Both the position numbers and the translations under genes were made by a program. From Paenibacillus thermotolerans (GTDB taxonomy: Bacteria > Bacillota > Bacilli > Paenibacillales > YIM-B00363): a stretch of 64,000 nucleotides of DNA. This document shows positions 25,787-35,835 of the stretch, piece by piece; position 1 is the first letter of the stretch, and each line of letters starts with the position of its first letter. The stretch spans positions 213-64,212 of the forward strand of contig NZ_JAQZSG010000029.1 of NCBI RefSeq assembly GCF_028745515.1. Direction: 5' to 3'. The notes under the pieces are model-generated. The model worked only from the letters and a program-made list of their open reading frames with translations, ran no database searches and was not told the DNA's origin.

Positions 25787-26647
25787 TCAGCTTCGTCTCA
25801 TGTTGAGCAGTCCGGCCCAAATCGCCATAATGACCGATATGATGACGAAGTACGTCCATGCCATGGCGGTCGCGTAACCGAAGCCGGTGATCGTGCTGAA
25901 CATATTTTGCTTCACCAGCAGGATGATCTCGTTCAATGCGAACGTCGATACGTTTACGATCGAATAGATGATGTTGACAAGGACGAGCGGCATCAGCATC
26001 GGAAGCGTTACCTTCCAGAACGACTCCCAGGGCGAAGCGCCGTCGATGCGGGCCGCTTCATACAGCGCTGTATCGACCTTCTGCAGACCGGCAAGGAAAA
26101 TTAAAATTTGCACGCCGGAGAACCAAAGAATCATAATGATCTCCTTGAACAAATACGTGATCGGTTCGGCGATCGCCGGCGAGAAGCTGCTTTCGATCAT
26201 GGAAAACACGCCGTAATTTTCGATGCCCGGAATGGTCGTCGCCCCTTGGGCGAGCAATTCGTTGATGACCGGGCCGCTTGTAATGATGACCGGCAGGAAG
26301 AAGATCGTCCGGAACGCGCCCTTGAATACGATTTTTTGGTTGATCAGCAGCGCGATGATTAACGAAAACACGACGATAATCGGCACGTTGAGCACCATCG
26401 ATTTCAAATAAACGACCACTCGCTCGACGAATGCCGGATCGGATATAAACAGCGCCTTGTAATTGTCGAACTGCACATACTCGGTTTTTACGCCCTTCGG
26501 CGTAATTTTCACCCTCTGGAAGCTTAAGAACAACGAGTACAGCATCGGCCATAAGGTGAATATCAAATACCCCGCAATCCAAGGCGAGATGAACGCTAAC
26601 CCGGTCAACGCCAGTCTGTTTCGATTCGATACCCGCAGCTTTGCCAT
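25787..26647 (-). CDS. Sugar ABC transporter permease, MalF/LacF type (pair 2)
   Basis: 286 residues, six membrane helices, EAA loop EAARIDGASPWESFWKVTLP. FISPWIAGYLIFTLWPMLYS is the characteristic first helix of the MalF/LacF permeases. Its ATG overlaps the TGA of the DUF5696 gene (TGATG), so translation is coupled. With the next gene it forms a complete CUT1 permease pair. Which of the two upstream binding proteins serves it cannot be told from sequence. Confidence 0.92.
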   Translation of the reverse strand: MAKLRVSNRNRLALTGLAFISPWIAGYLIFTLWPMLYSLFLSFQRVKITPKGVKTEYVQFDNYKALFISDPAFVERVVVYLKSMVLNVPIIVVFSLIIALLINQKIVFKGAFRTIFFLPVIITSGPVINELLAQGATTIPGIENYGVFSMIESSFSPAIAEPITYLFKEIIMILWFSGVQILIFLAGLQKVDTALYEAARIDGASPWESFWKVTLPMLMPLVLVNIIYSIVNVSTFALNEIILLVKQNMFSTITGFGYATAMAWTYFVIISVIMAIWAGLLNMRRS

Positions 26648-28911
26648 CAGCGATTCACCTCGATTACTTTAAACCCTTTGGCGGGAACTGCCGTGCCGTT
26701 CACGTTCGCATCGGTCGCCCCGTAATTGACGACAATCGCCTTTCCGTTGGAGTACACGACCTCGACGACGTCCTTGCTCAGAACGTTGCGCTCTTCAACC
26801 GTCGCGTTCTGCACCGGCTTAAGCGCGCTGTTAACGGTTTGATACACGGAGACGATGTCCGCCTTCCAGTCCTTGTACGAGGAAGTGTACACGTCGTCCG
26901 AATTCGTAAATTTCAGCTTATAAGACGATTCGCTCGTCAAAAAGTAAGACGGATACGCCCCGTACTCCACCATCCGGAGCAGATCCTCGGCCGAGTTCGC
27001 ATTGAAATTCGCATAAGGCGCGAAGTAGTCCTTGTAGCCCTTAAGCACGAGCTGAACGAACGGAACCGTCTCGCTCGTATAAATAAACTTCGACGAATGC
27101 ATCGGCGCGTTCAAAATGCGGTCCGCATATTTCAGCATGTAGTCGTTCGGAGCATACATCAGCACCGATTCGACGCTTCCCTTGAGGCTCTCCATCATGA
27201 CCGCGTACGTGCCTGCGGTTTCCGCGCGGTGCCGCACCTTGCCGCCGTCCCATTCGGAGAATAGCGTAGAGCCCGTCTTTCCGACCGCGACTCCCGCGAT
27301 CCCCTTTGCCTTATACTTCGCGGCATTGCTTTCGGCCACTTCCTTCGCCCGGTCGGCGGAGAGGAAATAGTAGGCCGGATACACGTTTTTAAAGGTCGGA
27401 ACGGAGAGAATCGTTTTGTCGACCTTCTTGACCGCGTCGGAACGCGGCGCAAACCGGCCGGACTCCTCATAAGCGGTCGTGTAATCGTCGTAGAAGTAGA
27501 GCGGGACGCGCTGCTCCTTCATATAGGCGATCAAATCGGAAAACTCGCCGGCGGAGCCGAGCTTTCTCTCGAATTGAACGTTCGAAGGGCTCGTTCCCGT
27601 TAATCCGCCCTTGTTCCATCCCTTGTACACGACAAGCGGGTTCGCCACCCCGCTGCTTCTCGCATCGTCGACAATGTCGCGAAGCTGTTTTACGGTCGTC
27701 ATCGGCACGAACTGCTTTGTAAACAAACCGTTCTCCGTTTCCGCTCCGAGAAACTCAAGCTGAATCGGAATATCGGCGTCGGATTCGGCTTTCCGCGTAA
27801 GCATGCCTTTGCCTTCGAGATAGTTCCGGTACGTCTTGGCCATGCCGACGTAATCGGCATCCTGATCCTTCAAGAAGAAGTACCGCGTCTGCAAATCCTC
27901 CGGGTTTCTTTCCTTCTCGTGTACGACGACGCCTCCCAAAGAGCGGCTTGTCGGCTGAAGATAAGATTCCCGGGACAAAAATTGCGCCGTAATCCAGTTA
28001 TACTGCGTGTTCACGCCGTTCGGGTACGCGACGATCTTGGCGTTGTACCGGCCCTTCTCCACGACGCCGAGCAGACCGTGCCGTCCTTCTCCGTGTACAA
28101 TGCCGAAGATCGGGAACACGATCGAATACGGATCGTTCGTGAAAATTTCGCGGCTGACGCCCTCCAGTCCCTCATTCGCGCCGTAAATCTTTTGCTCATA
28201 CGGGAACTTGTATTTCCCTTTGTTGTCTGCGAGCGAGATGAGCGCCCCCGAGCCGTCCGGGATGAACATATAGCCCGGCGTTTGTCCCGCAAGCGTTGCG
28301 CCTAGGAACGGGTAAGCGTAAACGGAAGCGAGCTGGAACTGCTGCGTCTCGCGAATGCTTTCGTTATCGACGCCGACGACCAGCTGATCGCCTTCAAGCG
28401 CAACGGTCAGCTCGAGACCGATCTTCAAATCGGCGAAATAAACTTTCGCCTTAAAACCGTTATCCGTCGGCTCGATGTTGATCGATTTGTTTTTTTCGCT
28501 GAGCAAATCGGTCCGGGAAGGCTTCGGGATATCCTGCTTGAAATATTCGATGGCGAGCCCCGAGGCCATGAAGTTTTTCCAAGCCGCGTTGTTCTTGGAA
28601 TCCTCCCCTTCCTCCACAACCGACGACCATACGTAACCGGACTGCTTCTCCTGAACCTGAATCGCGAGATTTTCCTCTTTCAGAAACAAGATGAGGCGGT
28701 CGTTCTCCGCGACCTTCTTGTATTCGCCGGAAAGCGGCCGGCTTTGGGTCTCTTCCGCAGCCGCCGTATCTTGCCCGGCCGGCGCCTCTTCTTGCAGGCC
28801 GTCTCCGGCTGCGGGCCGCCCGTTGTTTACCCAAACAAAAGCTGCGAGCAATAGGGCGGCGACCGCCGCAAGGATGACGACCGGCTTCAGTTTTGCGTTA
28901 ATGCTCCGCAC
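26647..28911 (-). CDS. DUF5696-domain exported protein
   Basis: 754 residues with an N-terminal membrane anchor (VVILAAVAALLLAAFVWV) and a long extracytoplasmic part. A beta-rich front half has GYMFIPDGSGALISLADNKG. A barrel-like half follows with NPLVVYKGWNKGG, PLYFYDDYTTAYE and SKFIYTSETVPFVQLVLKGY. These are the hallmarks of DUF5696, a family seen in Paenibacillus sugar-transporter clusters and suspected to be glycoside hydrolases. The family name is all that can be called firmly. It overlaps the upstream NHL/YIP1 gene by 14 bases and is coupled to the permease downstream. Confidence 0.85.
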   Translation of the reverse strand: MRSINAKLKPVVILAAVAALLLAAFVWVNNGRPAAGDGLQEEAPAGQDTAAAEETQSRPLSGEYKKVAENDRLILFLKEENLAIQVQEKQSGYVWSSVVEEGEDSKNNAAWKNFMASGLAIEYFKQDIPKPSRTDLLSEKNKSINIEPTDNGFKAKVYFADLKIGLELTVALEGDQLVVGVDNESIRETQQFQLASVYAYPFLGATLAGQTPGYMFIPDGSGALISLADNKGKYKFPYEQKIYGANEGLEGVSREIFTNDPYSIVFPIFGIVHGEGRHGLLGVVEKGRYNAKIVAYPNGVNTQYNWITAQFLSRESYLQPTSRSLGGVVVHEKERNPEDLQTRYFFLKDQDADYVGMAKTYRNYLEGKGMLTRKAESDADIPIQLEFLGAETENGLFTKQFVPMTTVKQLRDIVDDARSSGVANPLVVYKGWNKGGLTGTSPSNVQFERKLGSAGEFSDLIAYMKEQRVPLYFYDDYTTAYEESGRFAPRSDAVKKVDKTILSVPTFKNVYPAYYFLSADRAKEVAESNAAKYKAKGIAGVAVGKTGSTLFSEWDGGKVRHRAETAGTYAVMMESLKGSVESVLMYAPNDYMLKYADRILNAPMHSSKFIYTSETVPFVQLVLKGYKDYFAPYANFNANSAEDLLRMVEYGAYPSYFLTSESSYKLKFTNSDDVYTSSYKDWKADIVSVYQTVNSALKPVQNATVEERNVLSKDVVEVVYSNGKAIVVNYGATDANVNGTAVPAKGFKVIEVNR

Positions 28912-30940
28912 GGACAGCAGCCTCCCTTATGACAGAGTAAACAAAGTCGAATACTTGATCGAGAAGGACGTACACGATAAAGAGCACTAGCGAGAGAATC
29001 AGCATGCCGAACAGCGTAATCAAAATATTGATAATCGTCTCTCTGATCGTATAATCGTGAAGCTCTTTTACCATCAAGAACAACAGCAAGCCCGACCATG
29101 CGAAAATAATCGTGTTTGAAAAGCTGAACAGAAACGCGTCGTTAATGGTCAGCACATTCGATGCGACGATGACGATCGGTTTGAATACCAAATACGGCGT
29201 CAGCGCGTAGATCGTTCCGATGTATACGTCCTTGAACTTTCCTTCCCCGTCGTTGATCGTGCTGATCAAATAATTGGAGATGACCCAGAACGCCAGCGGC
29301 ACGAAGAAGACGGCGATCTCCCTTGAAAGCTGCATCTCGGAAAAGTCGACGGAATTAAATATAAAGCCCGTATAATAGAGAGAGAGTAAATATTCAGCGA
29401 AGAAAACGATATATAGGATCGACGCGGAAAGCACCGACGCCTTCTTTTCTTCCTTAATGCCGTAATACGCGTCGATCGGATTTTTAATGAAATAAAACAA
29501 AAATAACAGCTGCTTCACGAGCGTAAGTCCGGTAATCTTGTTCTTCACGAATACGACCGGGCGGAACAGCCCCGTTCTTCTGTGGATCCACTTGAGCAGA
29601 CGCCACAATACGTAAATGCCTGCAAGGGTGAAAAATGAAGTTAGCAGGTTTTCCTGCAGCCAGCGGTTACGGATTTCCCAGTAGGCGTCGGAATACCCCT
29701 CCTTATCGTTCGCGATCTTATACTCGTCAAGCGCAGCCTCGTACATTTGCTGCTTGTAATAAGCGTCGCCGAGTCCTCTATGCGCAAGGTCGAACAAGTT
29801 GTTTTTGCGAAGCACTTGATTCCAAGGCTCCTGGCTTTTCACGTAAAAGCCTTCTTTGTAAAGCTCCAATGCTTGATGCACCTGCTGCGTAAACTCGGTT
29901 GGCTCGAAAATTTGAATGTTGTTTCGCTCTTTATCCAGCACGAAAATTTGTTCCTTCGAATCCACCGCAATGCCGGATGCATTCAAGAACATGCCGATTC
30001 GAGATTTGCCGTCGTCCGGCGCGCCGAAGGAAAACAGCAAATTTCCCTCGGTATCGTACTCTTTGATAATCCCTTTCTGTCCGACGGCGTACATGTTTCC
30101 GCTCTTGGCGATGAAGAGGTCGGTAAAGAACGGGTCGAAGATCATGTCGGTATCGAGGAGGTTGTAACCGGAAATATTGAATTTTTTGATGGATGCCCCT
30201 TTATCCCCGGGCGTAACGGTGTAAATCAAGCCTTTCGCGTCGATCGATATGTTGACGGGCGTCGGCGGAATGTTTTTGAACAGCTTCATGCGCTGCTCCT
30301 TCGTAAACAACATCCGCTGGAGCATGATTTTCAAGTTCACATCGGAATCGTTGCTTCCGAAGTAGCCGAGAAAATCGCCGTACGGGCTGAGCTGCACGAC
30401 GCCGTTCGTCGTGCCTTCGCTGACAATGTAGATGTTGCCGCGCTTGTCGACCGTCACCTTCATCGGCTTGAACGGGCTGTTTTTCCCGTAAAGCGGCGAA
30501 TCGGGCCTTCCGAACTTGGCCTTCAGCTGTCCCTGCTCGTCGAACTGGAATACGAAGCCCGCACCGCCGTCGGCTACGAAGATCGAGCCGCGGCCGTCGG
30601 CGTACACCCCCGTTGGAGCGTTCAGCACGTCTTGTCCGAACGCGGCCGCCTGCGTGCCGTCGGGCTGGATGACGACGATGCGCTTATTTCCGGTATCCGC
30701 AACGTAGATGCGATCCGCAGCGTCGATATGCAGGTCCGACGGCGCTTTAAATTCAAGGTCGCCGACCTTCTCGATCGATTGCAGCGGGAAATAGGCATCC
30801 TGCGTACGCACATAACGTCCGTTGTGGTCTAAGGTGTACGTCTTATAAGGCGCATCCGCAAGGGCGGAAGGCGGGAATGAGCCGAGCCAGATCACAACGG
30901 TCAGGAGGCTCATGACTAATTTGACGCTAACGTTTCTCAT
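28898..30940 (-). CDS. NHL-repeat / YIP1-type membrane protein
   Basis: 680 residues. A cleavable signal peptide (about 1-28) is followed by NHL-like beta-propeller repeats at about 60-350 (LHIDAADRIYVADTGNKRIVVI, VYADGRGSIFVADGGAGFVF, IAVDSKEQIFVLDKERNNIQIF). A short TPR-like stretch lies at about 375-425 (HRGLGDAYYKQQMYEAALDEY), and a first membrane helix is near 435. The C-terminal 200 residues form a five-helix YIP1 domain. An extracytoplasmic propeller on a multi-spanning membrane domain suggests a scaffold or sensor for the transporter or for glycan binding. It sits between permease pair 1 and DUF5696, a set I recognise from other Paenibacillus genomes; its function is unknown. Confidence 0.83.
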   Translation of the reverse strand: MRNVSVKLVMSLLTVVIWLGSFPPSALADAPYKTYTLDHNGRYVRTQDAYFPLQSIEKVGDLEFKAPSDLHIDAADRIYVADTGNKRIVVIQPDGTQAAAFGQDVLNAPTGVYADGRGSIFVADGGAGFVFQFDEQGQLKAKFGRPDSPLYGKNSPFKPMKVTVDKRGNIYIVSEGTTNGVVQLSPYGDFLGYFGSNDSDVNLKIMLQRMLFTKEQRMKLFKNIPPTPVNISIDAKGLIYTVTPGDKGASIKKFNISGYNLLDTDMIFDPFFTDLFIAKSGNMYAVGQKGIIKEYDTEGNLLFSFGAPDDGKSRIGMFLNASGIAVDSKEQIFVLDKERNNIQIFEPTEFTQQVHQALELYKEGFYVKSQEPWNQVLRKNNLFDLAHRGLGDAYYKQQMYEAALDEYKIANDKEGYSDAYWEIRNRWLQENLLTSFFTLAGIYVLWRLLKWIHRRTGLFRPVVFVKNKITGLTLVKQLLFLFYFIKNPIDAYYGIKEEKKASVLSASILYIVFFAEYLLSLYYTGFIFNSVDFSEMQLSREIAVFFVPLAFWVISNYLISTINDGEGKFKDVYIGTIYALTPYLVFKPIVIVASNVLTINDAFLFSFSNTIIFAWSGLLLFLMVKELHDYTIRETIINILITLFGMLILSLVLFIVYVLLDQVFDFVYSVIREAAVRAEH

Positions 30941-30953
30941 CGCTTGCCTCCTG

Positions 30954-31826
30954 TTATTTCAATCCGGAATGGGCCATCGTGTTCATGACCTTGCTCTGCA
31001 GCAGAATGAAGATGATCAGGTTCGGCAGGAACATAATGAGCGAAGCGGCGGCCGACATCCCTTGACCGGCGACCGTGTTGCCTTGAAGCCCGACCATTGT
31101 GTTCATAAAGAACGGAATTGTCTTCAAGCTTTCGTCGTTCACGTACATGGACGACGTTTCCATATTGTTCCACACGGCTTGGAACGAAAGTATCGCAACC
31201 GTTGCCAGCGCCGGCATAATAAGCGGCAAAATGACCTTGCGGAAGATGGTGAACTCGCCGGCGCCGTCCATCAGCGCCGCCTCCTTCAGTTCCTCCGGGA
31301 TTTGGTCGATGAACTGCTTCAGCAGAAACAGCCCGATCGGCATTGCGAGCAGCGGCAGGATGTGCGCCCAGTATGTGTCGATCATCCCGGCTCGCTCAAT
31401 AACCAAGTATCTCGGAATGGCGACCGCGATCGGAACGAACATGAGCGCCAGCGTATTGATTTCAAACATCGCCGCCTTGAGCTTGAACTTCATCTTGGAT
31501 AGCGCATAGCCCGCCAGCGCGCTCATAAAGACGGAGAAAAACATAACGGCCGCCGTTACGATCAAGCTGTTGAACAAATACCGGCTAAGCGGCACGCCCG
31601 AGGTCGACGTTTGTTTAAACAGCTGCTCGAAGTTGTCCAGCGTCGGCTTCTCCACGAAAAATCTCGGCGGAAACGCGAACAGCTCGTCGATCGGTTTGAA
31701 GGCGTGAGAGACGATGAACACGATCGGCAGCATCATGAAGACGGCCAGCGGAACGAGAACCGCGAAAAACTTAAATTGGCTTTTATGATACCGCGTCGGA
31801 TTGATTTTTGTACCTTGGTATGACAT
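30954..31826 (-). CDS. Sugar ABC transporter permease, MalG type (pair 1)
   Basis: 290 residues from ATG 31826 ([18 protein letters not shown]), which has GGGGGG upstream. An in-frame extension to 31964 runs inside the previous gene and is rejected. Six membrane helices; the EAA loop is [33 protein letters not shown] and [14 protein letters not shown] fit the CUT1 MalG subfamily. It forms pair 1 with the preceding permease (16-base gap). Confidence 0.92.
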   Translation of the reverse strand: MSYQGTKINPTRYHKSQFKFFAVLVPLAVFMMLPIVFIVSHAFKPIDELFAFPPRFFVEKPTLDNFEQLFKQTSTSGVPLSRYLFNSLIVTAAVMFFSVFMSALAGYALSKMKFKLKAAMFEINTLALMFVPIAVAIPRYLVIERAGMIDTYWAHILPLLAMPIGLFLLKQFIDQIPEELKEAALMDGAGEFTIFRKVILPLIMPALATVAILSFQAVWNNMETSSMYVNDESLKTIPFFMNTMVGLQGNTVAGQGMSAAASLIMFLPNLIIFILLQSKVMNTMAHSGLK

Positions 31827-31842
31827 ATGCGCGAGCCCCCCG

Positions 31843-32796
31843 TCAGTCTTTTTCGCCGAACAGCTTCCAAGATAGCTTGGAAAGACCGTAAATACCGACC
31901 AGCAATATGACGGACAAAGCGGCGGCATAGCCCATCTCGTATCGGATAAAGCCGAAATCGGCAATATGGTTCACCATCAATTGCCCGGCGTTCTGCGGCG
32001 TCGGGTTCGCTCCGGAGAGCTGCACCCCGATGTCCCCCGCCTGGAACGTGTTGACGACCGCCATGACGGCGCCGAACAGCATTTGCGGCTTCATGGACGG
32101 AATCGTAATGTAGAAAATTTCTTGAAAGCGATTTTTGATGCCGTCGATATAAGCCGCTTCATACACCGACTGGTCGATGTTCAGCACCCCCGCCAGCATG
32201 GCCAAAAAGCCTACGCCCATGCTGCTCCAGAGCGACACGATGATCATGATCGTCATTAAGTAATCCGGCGATTGGAGCCACTGGATCGGCTCGTGAATGA
32301 ATCCGTAATTCATCAGCATGCTGTTTAAATAGCCGGTCTGGTCGCCGCTGAAGATAATCGTCCATACGACGGCCATCGCGACGCCGAACGTCATGGACGG
32401 CGAGTAGATGATCAGCGCCAGAATCGTTCTCGGCTTGTGCGGAATTTGCGCCAGCATCCACGCAAGCAGAAAGGAGATCGCATAGCCTCCCGGGCCTACG
32501 ATGAGCGCGAACTTGATCGTATTCGGCAGAACGTTCTGCATGAACACTTCATCGTGCGTAAATATATCGACGTAGTTTTTAAATCCGATCCATTCCGGTG
32601 TCTCCACCGTGTTGAAGTACGTGAGCGACAGTAGAATCGCGACGGACACCGGAATGACGATGAACGCGAAGAACATCAGGACGTAAGGGGTCAGAAACAA
32701 ATACGCTTCGTTCCATTTCCGCCGCCTGGGCTCGCCTAATGGACGGACAGAAGGGGTTAACAACAGATCCGCTTCATTTCTTTTCGGCAACTTCAT
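31843..32796 (-). CDS. Sugar ABC transporter permease, MalF type (pair 1), with N-terminal duplication
   Basis: 317 residues from ATG 32796, just behind the stop of the large binding-protein gene; a TTG nine bases earlier overlaps that stop. Six membrane helices follow, with EAA loop [20 protein letters not shown]. The cytoplasmic N-terminus contains a diverged internal repeat: [12 protein letters not shown] at residues 5-16, then [12 protein letters not shown]. The second copy is the normal start of helix 1, so the first is an added duplication; the DNA is still recognisably similar. It pairs with the next permease. Confidence 0.9.
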   Translation of the reverse strand: MKLPKRNEADLLLTPSVRPLGEPRRRKWNEAYLFLTPYVLMFFAFIVIPVSVAILLSLTYFNTVETPEWIGFKNYVDIFTHDEVFMQNVLPNTIKFALIVGPGGYAISFLLAWMLAQIPHKPRTILALIIYSPSMTFGVAMAVVWTIIFSGDQTGYLNSMLMNYGFIHEPIQWLQSPDYLMTIMIIVSLWSSMGVGFLAMLAGVLNIDQSVYEAAYIDGIKNRFQEIFYITIPSMKPQMLFGAVMAVVNTFQAGDIGVQLSGANPTPQNAGQLMVNHIADFGFIRYEMGYAAALSVILLVGIYGLSKLSWKLFGEKD

Positions 32797-32797
32797 G

Positions 32798-35758
32798 TCA
32801 CTCAACCCACTTATCTATCGATTGTATAGTCGGAACCGGATAAGGCTTTAAGATTTTGCCTTCGGAATAGTAGTCGAACTCTTCCATCTTCCGCTTGATC
32901 TCCCGGTTCGTCTTGATGACGGAATCGTCGATCGTCGTTCGCGGGTTGTCTCCGTCGAATACGACCTTGTTCCATACGTTGCTGATCTCGCGCTCGACCA
33001 TGTAAGCTCCCGGTACGCGGGACGGCTCTCTCATCCACTTGATTTGCTCCAGAATGACTTTCTTGTCTTCTTCCGGCCACGGCAGCTGTTCGAACGCGTT
33101 CAGGTTGGCGGTATTCCACATGTACGTTTCGCCGAACGTCGTTTGCAGCATATTTGCGTACTCGATTTGAACGTTTGTGGACATCCACCATTTCAAGAAC
33201 GACCAGCCTTCTTCTTTGCGGTCGCTGCTGTCGAAAATCATGCCGGTCTGCCCTCCGCCAGGCGCCCAACGGGCCACCTCGCCGTTCTTCTCGACACCCG
33301 GATGCAGCGCGATGCTCCACCAGTTCGCGATTTCCGGCGCCGCCGTCCGCAGCTGGATATACGTCGCAAAGTCGGAAATTCCGATCGGCATCGTCCCGTA
33401 ACGGAAATGGTGGTAAAAGTTCGGCACGTCCTGCGGCAAGTTGTATATCGTGTACAAATCCGTCATGAAGCGAATGCCTTCAAGCGCTTCTTCGCTGTCG
33501 ATCGCGGTGGACATGCCGTCCTCCGCAAACAGCTCCCCGCCGAATTGATAGATGAACGGCGTGGTGGATACGAACGGCTTGAAGCCGCGGAACAGCGCGT
33601 TCGGCTCGTAAAAATTCATGCCCAGCCGCTGCAGCTCCGGTAGAATGTCGACTACGTCGTCCCACGTACTCGGAACGGGAAGCTTCAGCGATTCCATAAT
33701 GTCCTTGCGGTAAAACAGCACCCAGAAATTTTGCGTCTCGGGGATCGCGTATACTCCGTCTTCGAAGGCGAACGGAATGATCGCGCCTTTGGCGAAGTTG
33801 TCCATCACTTCGGGGAAATCGTCAAACTTCCGCAAATCCATAACGGCGCCTCGGATGGCGAGCTCGTAGGGGATCCAGTTGTTGACGCCGAGCGCGACGT
33901 CCGGCGCGTCCCCGGAGGAGTTGGCCAAGATGAGCTTGTTCTCGTCCGGCATGACCGACAGCTGCACTTGAACGCCCGTTTCCGGCGTATACTGCTCGTC
34001 GATCATCTTCTGCATCAGTTCGACGAATTGGCGCGGACGGTTCACCCAAACTTGCAGCTCCGCGTCGTCCGCATTTTTAATCGAATACTGCTTCTGTCCG
34101 AACGACAGGAAAAACCGTTTCACGCTCTCGCCGAGCTGTTTGAAAAATCCGGCGTTCGCCGAAGGCAGCTCATAGTTTTGATACACATACACTTTGTCTA
34201 CCGACATCGGCGATTCCGAGACGCGCTGCAGCAAGTCGCCTAACAGCTGCGACACCGAGCTTGAGCCTTGGGAAAGCAGGTTCAGCCGATTCGGCAGCTC
34301 ATCCGGCTCCTTCGCCAGCTTGCGCAGCTGCTTCGCCGCGACCGTCAAGTTGCTGATTTCGCCGATCGAGCTTACGTTCGGGTTGAACCGATCCATTGCT
34401 TCATGCTGCTGCTCCAGACGCTCCGCCCAGCCGATCAACGTCTTCTCCAAATCCGGAATATATTCCGACAAAGACCAGTCCCGATAAGCATCCTTCTTGT
34501 TGCCGGTCAGCTTCTGAATTTGCAGCGTAAGGGAGTTGATGTCCTTCATCGTCGAAGACATCGCCTCCGCCAGCGGCCGCAGGTTCGACAAATTGACGGT
34601 TGCCGTAAGCGTGTGCTTCCCTTGCTCGAGATAGAACCGGTACGCTTCCTTTCTGCTGCCGAGCGTTTCGTTCCGCCACTTCTTCCCGTAAGCGAACGGA
34701 TAGTTTTCCACTTCGGCGAACGGCACCTTGCCGTCGATCTCGATCATCCGGAACACCGGCAAATCGTACTTCTCGTCCTGCTTATACTTAAATCCGATAT
34801 GATAATAGCCCGACTTGGGGATATCGAGCTCCCACGTAACCGATTGGCCGCCTTTCGCCCACGATGCGCCGTCTATAATATTCAGCAGCTTCTTCTGCGT
34901 ATCGTAGGGAGTTAAGGCGCTTTCCGTTTCCGATACCGGCCGGATGGAGGAATCGTTCTTGTAGACGAAATCTTCGCCCTCGATGACAATGAAGCTCTTC
35001 TCTTCCTCGCCGGAAGGCGGGATGCCTTGCTTCTTAAGGTATTGCTCATAAGTATTTATTTGCAACGGGGACTCGACGGCGACATCGCCAAGCAACATGC
35101 CGCCCCGTGTATTGACTAACGTAATGATGTTTTTGCCCGCTTCCAGCTTAAATAAAAGCGGTTCCATATGAAAGAAGCTTGCGTCATAGGCGTACGTTTT
35201 TTGCCAGCCGTCCGCCTTCTCCGGTCTGGGAATGAGCTCGTTGCCGTACCGGTCCAGCTTCAAATTGTCGGTCCGGTTTTTCCACAAATTGCGGAACACG
35301 ATGCGCCGCGATTCATAGTACGGATACTCTCCGTTAATTTTGACATATCCTTCGGTCGGCAAAATGCTTTTGTCCAAAATGTAATAATCGAATGAAATGC
35401 GATAAAGCCCCGTCTGAGCCACATTCACTTCAAAGTTGATTTCGCTGCCTTCATCCCAGCGAATCGGATCCGCATGATAGCCGAAGCTGTCCGCTTTCGG
35501 CACGGTACGGCCTTGGGCGGCCCCTTCGACAGGACGAGCCGGTACGTTTACGCCGGAAACGGCGGGAAGCTTCCCCCACTCTTGCAGTACAACAGAATAG
35601 TTCTCTTCCAGAAGTCCGGCTCCGATCTCCGCGGCCTTCGTTTCGCCGGCAGCGCTCGCCTTGCCGCTTTGGAAGAGCGCGAGAGGCCCGGCCGCTTGAC
35701 CGCAAGTCAGCGAGGCGAGCAAAACAAACGAAATGAAAACTTTAGCCGTTTTTTTCAT
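32798..35758 (-). CDS. Very large extracellular solute-binding protein with two N-terminal beta-sandwich modules
   Basis: 986 residues, about twice the normal size. A Sec signal peptide comes first (possible cleavage after ASA, about residue 36). Two related beta-sandwich modules of carbohydrate-binding type follow. Module 1, about 90-235, has [20 protein letters not shown]. Module 2, about 290-410, has [20 protein letters not shown], then [17 protein letters not shown] helical linker (about 420-550) leads to a complete binding-protein fold (about 570-960) with [38 protein letters not shown] and [15 protein letters not shown]. No lipobox is seen. I infer a glycan-capturing binding protein for permease pair 1, which follows directly. 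A stem-loop separates it from the lipoprotein binding protein upstream. Confidence 0.87.
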   Translation of the reverse strand: MKKTAKVFISFVLLASLTCGQAAGPLALFQSGKASAAGETKAAEIGAGLLEENYSVVLQEWGKLPAVSGVNVPARPVEGAAQGRTVPKADSFGYHADPIRWDEGSEINFEVNVAQTGLYRISFDYYILDKSILPTEGYVKINGEYPYYESRRIVFRNLWKNRTDNLKLDRYGNELIPRPEKADGWQKTYAYDASFFHMEPLLFKLEAGKNIITLVNTRGGMLLGDVAVESPLQINTYEQYLKKQGIPPSGEEEKSFIVIEGEDFVYKNDSSIRPVSETESALTPYDTQKKLLNIIDGASWAKGGQSVTWELDIPKSGYYHIGFKYKQDEKYDLPVFRMIEIDGKVPFAEVENYPFAYGKKWRNETLGSRKEAYRFYLEQGKHTLTATVNLSNLRPLAEAMSSTMKDINSLTLQIQKLTGNKKDAYRDWSLSEYIPDLEKTLIGWAERLEQQHEAMDRFNPNVSSIGEISNLTVAAKQLRKLAKEPDELPNRLNLLSQGSSSVSQLLGDLLQRVSESPMSVDKVYVYQNYELPSANAGFFKQLGESVKRFFLSFGQKQYSIKNADDAELQVWVNRPRQFVELMQKMIDEQYTPETGVQVQLSVMPDENKLILANSSGDAPDVALGVNNWIPYELAIRGAVMDLRKFDDFPEVMDNFAKGAIIPFAFEDGVYAIPETQNFWVLFYRKDIMESLKLPVPSTWDDVVDILPELQRLGMNFYEPNALFRGFKPFVSTTPFIYQFGGELFAEDGMSTAIDSEEALEGIRFMTDLYTIYNLPQDVPNFYHHFRYGTMPIGISDFATYIQLRTAAPEIANWWSIALHPGVEKNGEVARWAPGGGQTGMIFDSSDRKEEGWSFLKWWMSTNVQIEYANMLQTTFGETYMWNTANLNAFEQLPWPEEDKKVILEQIKWMREPSRVPGAYMVEREISNVWNKVVFDGDNPRTTIDDSVIKTNREIKRKMEEFDYYSEGKILKPYPVPTIQSIDKWVE

Positions 35759-35786
35759 GGTCTCCCTGCCTACTCTGTAATGCTAT

Positions 35787-35822
35787 AAGTGCGAAGAGCC
35801 TCGCTAGAGGCCCTTCGCACTT
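35787..35822 (-). terminator. Strong intra-operon stem-loop after the lipoprotein binding-protein gene
   Basis: AAGTGCGAAG pairs perfectly with CTTCGCACTT, and GGCCTC/GAGGCT extends the stem. No T-run follows on the minus strand. This is typical of a processing or 3'-stability hairpin that lets a binding protein be made in excess over its permeases. Confidence 0.65.
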
Positions 35823-35835
35823 ATGCGGTTTATAA

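Noticed and set aside
31827-31964. Longer start for the MalG-type permease
   Set aside because: The extension is the out-of-frame 3' end of the previous permease gene; ATG 31826 has the ribosome site.
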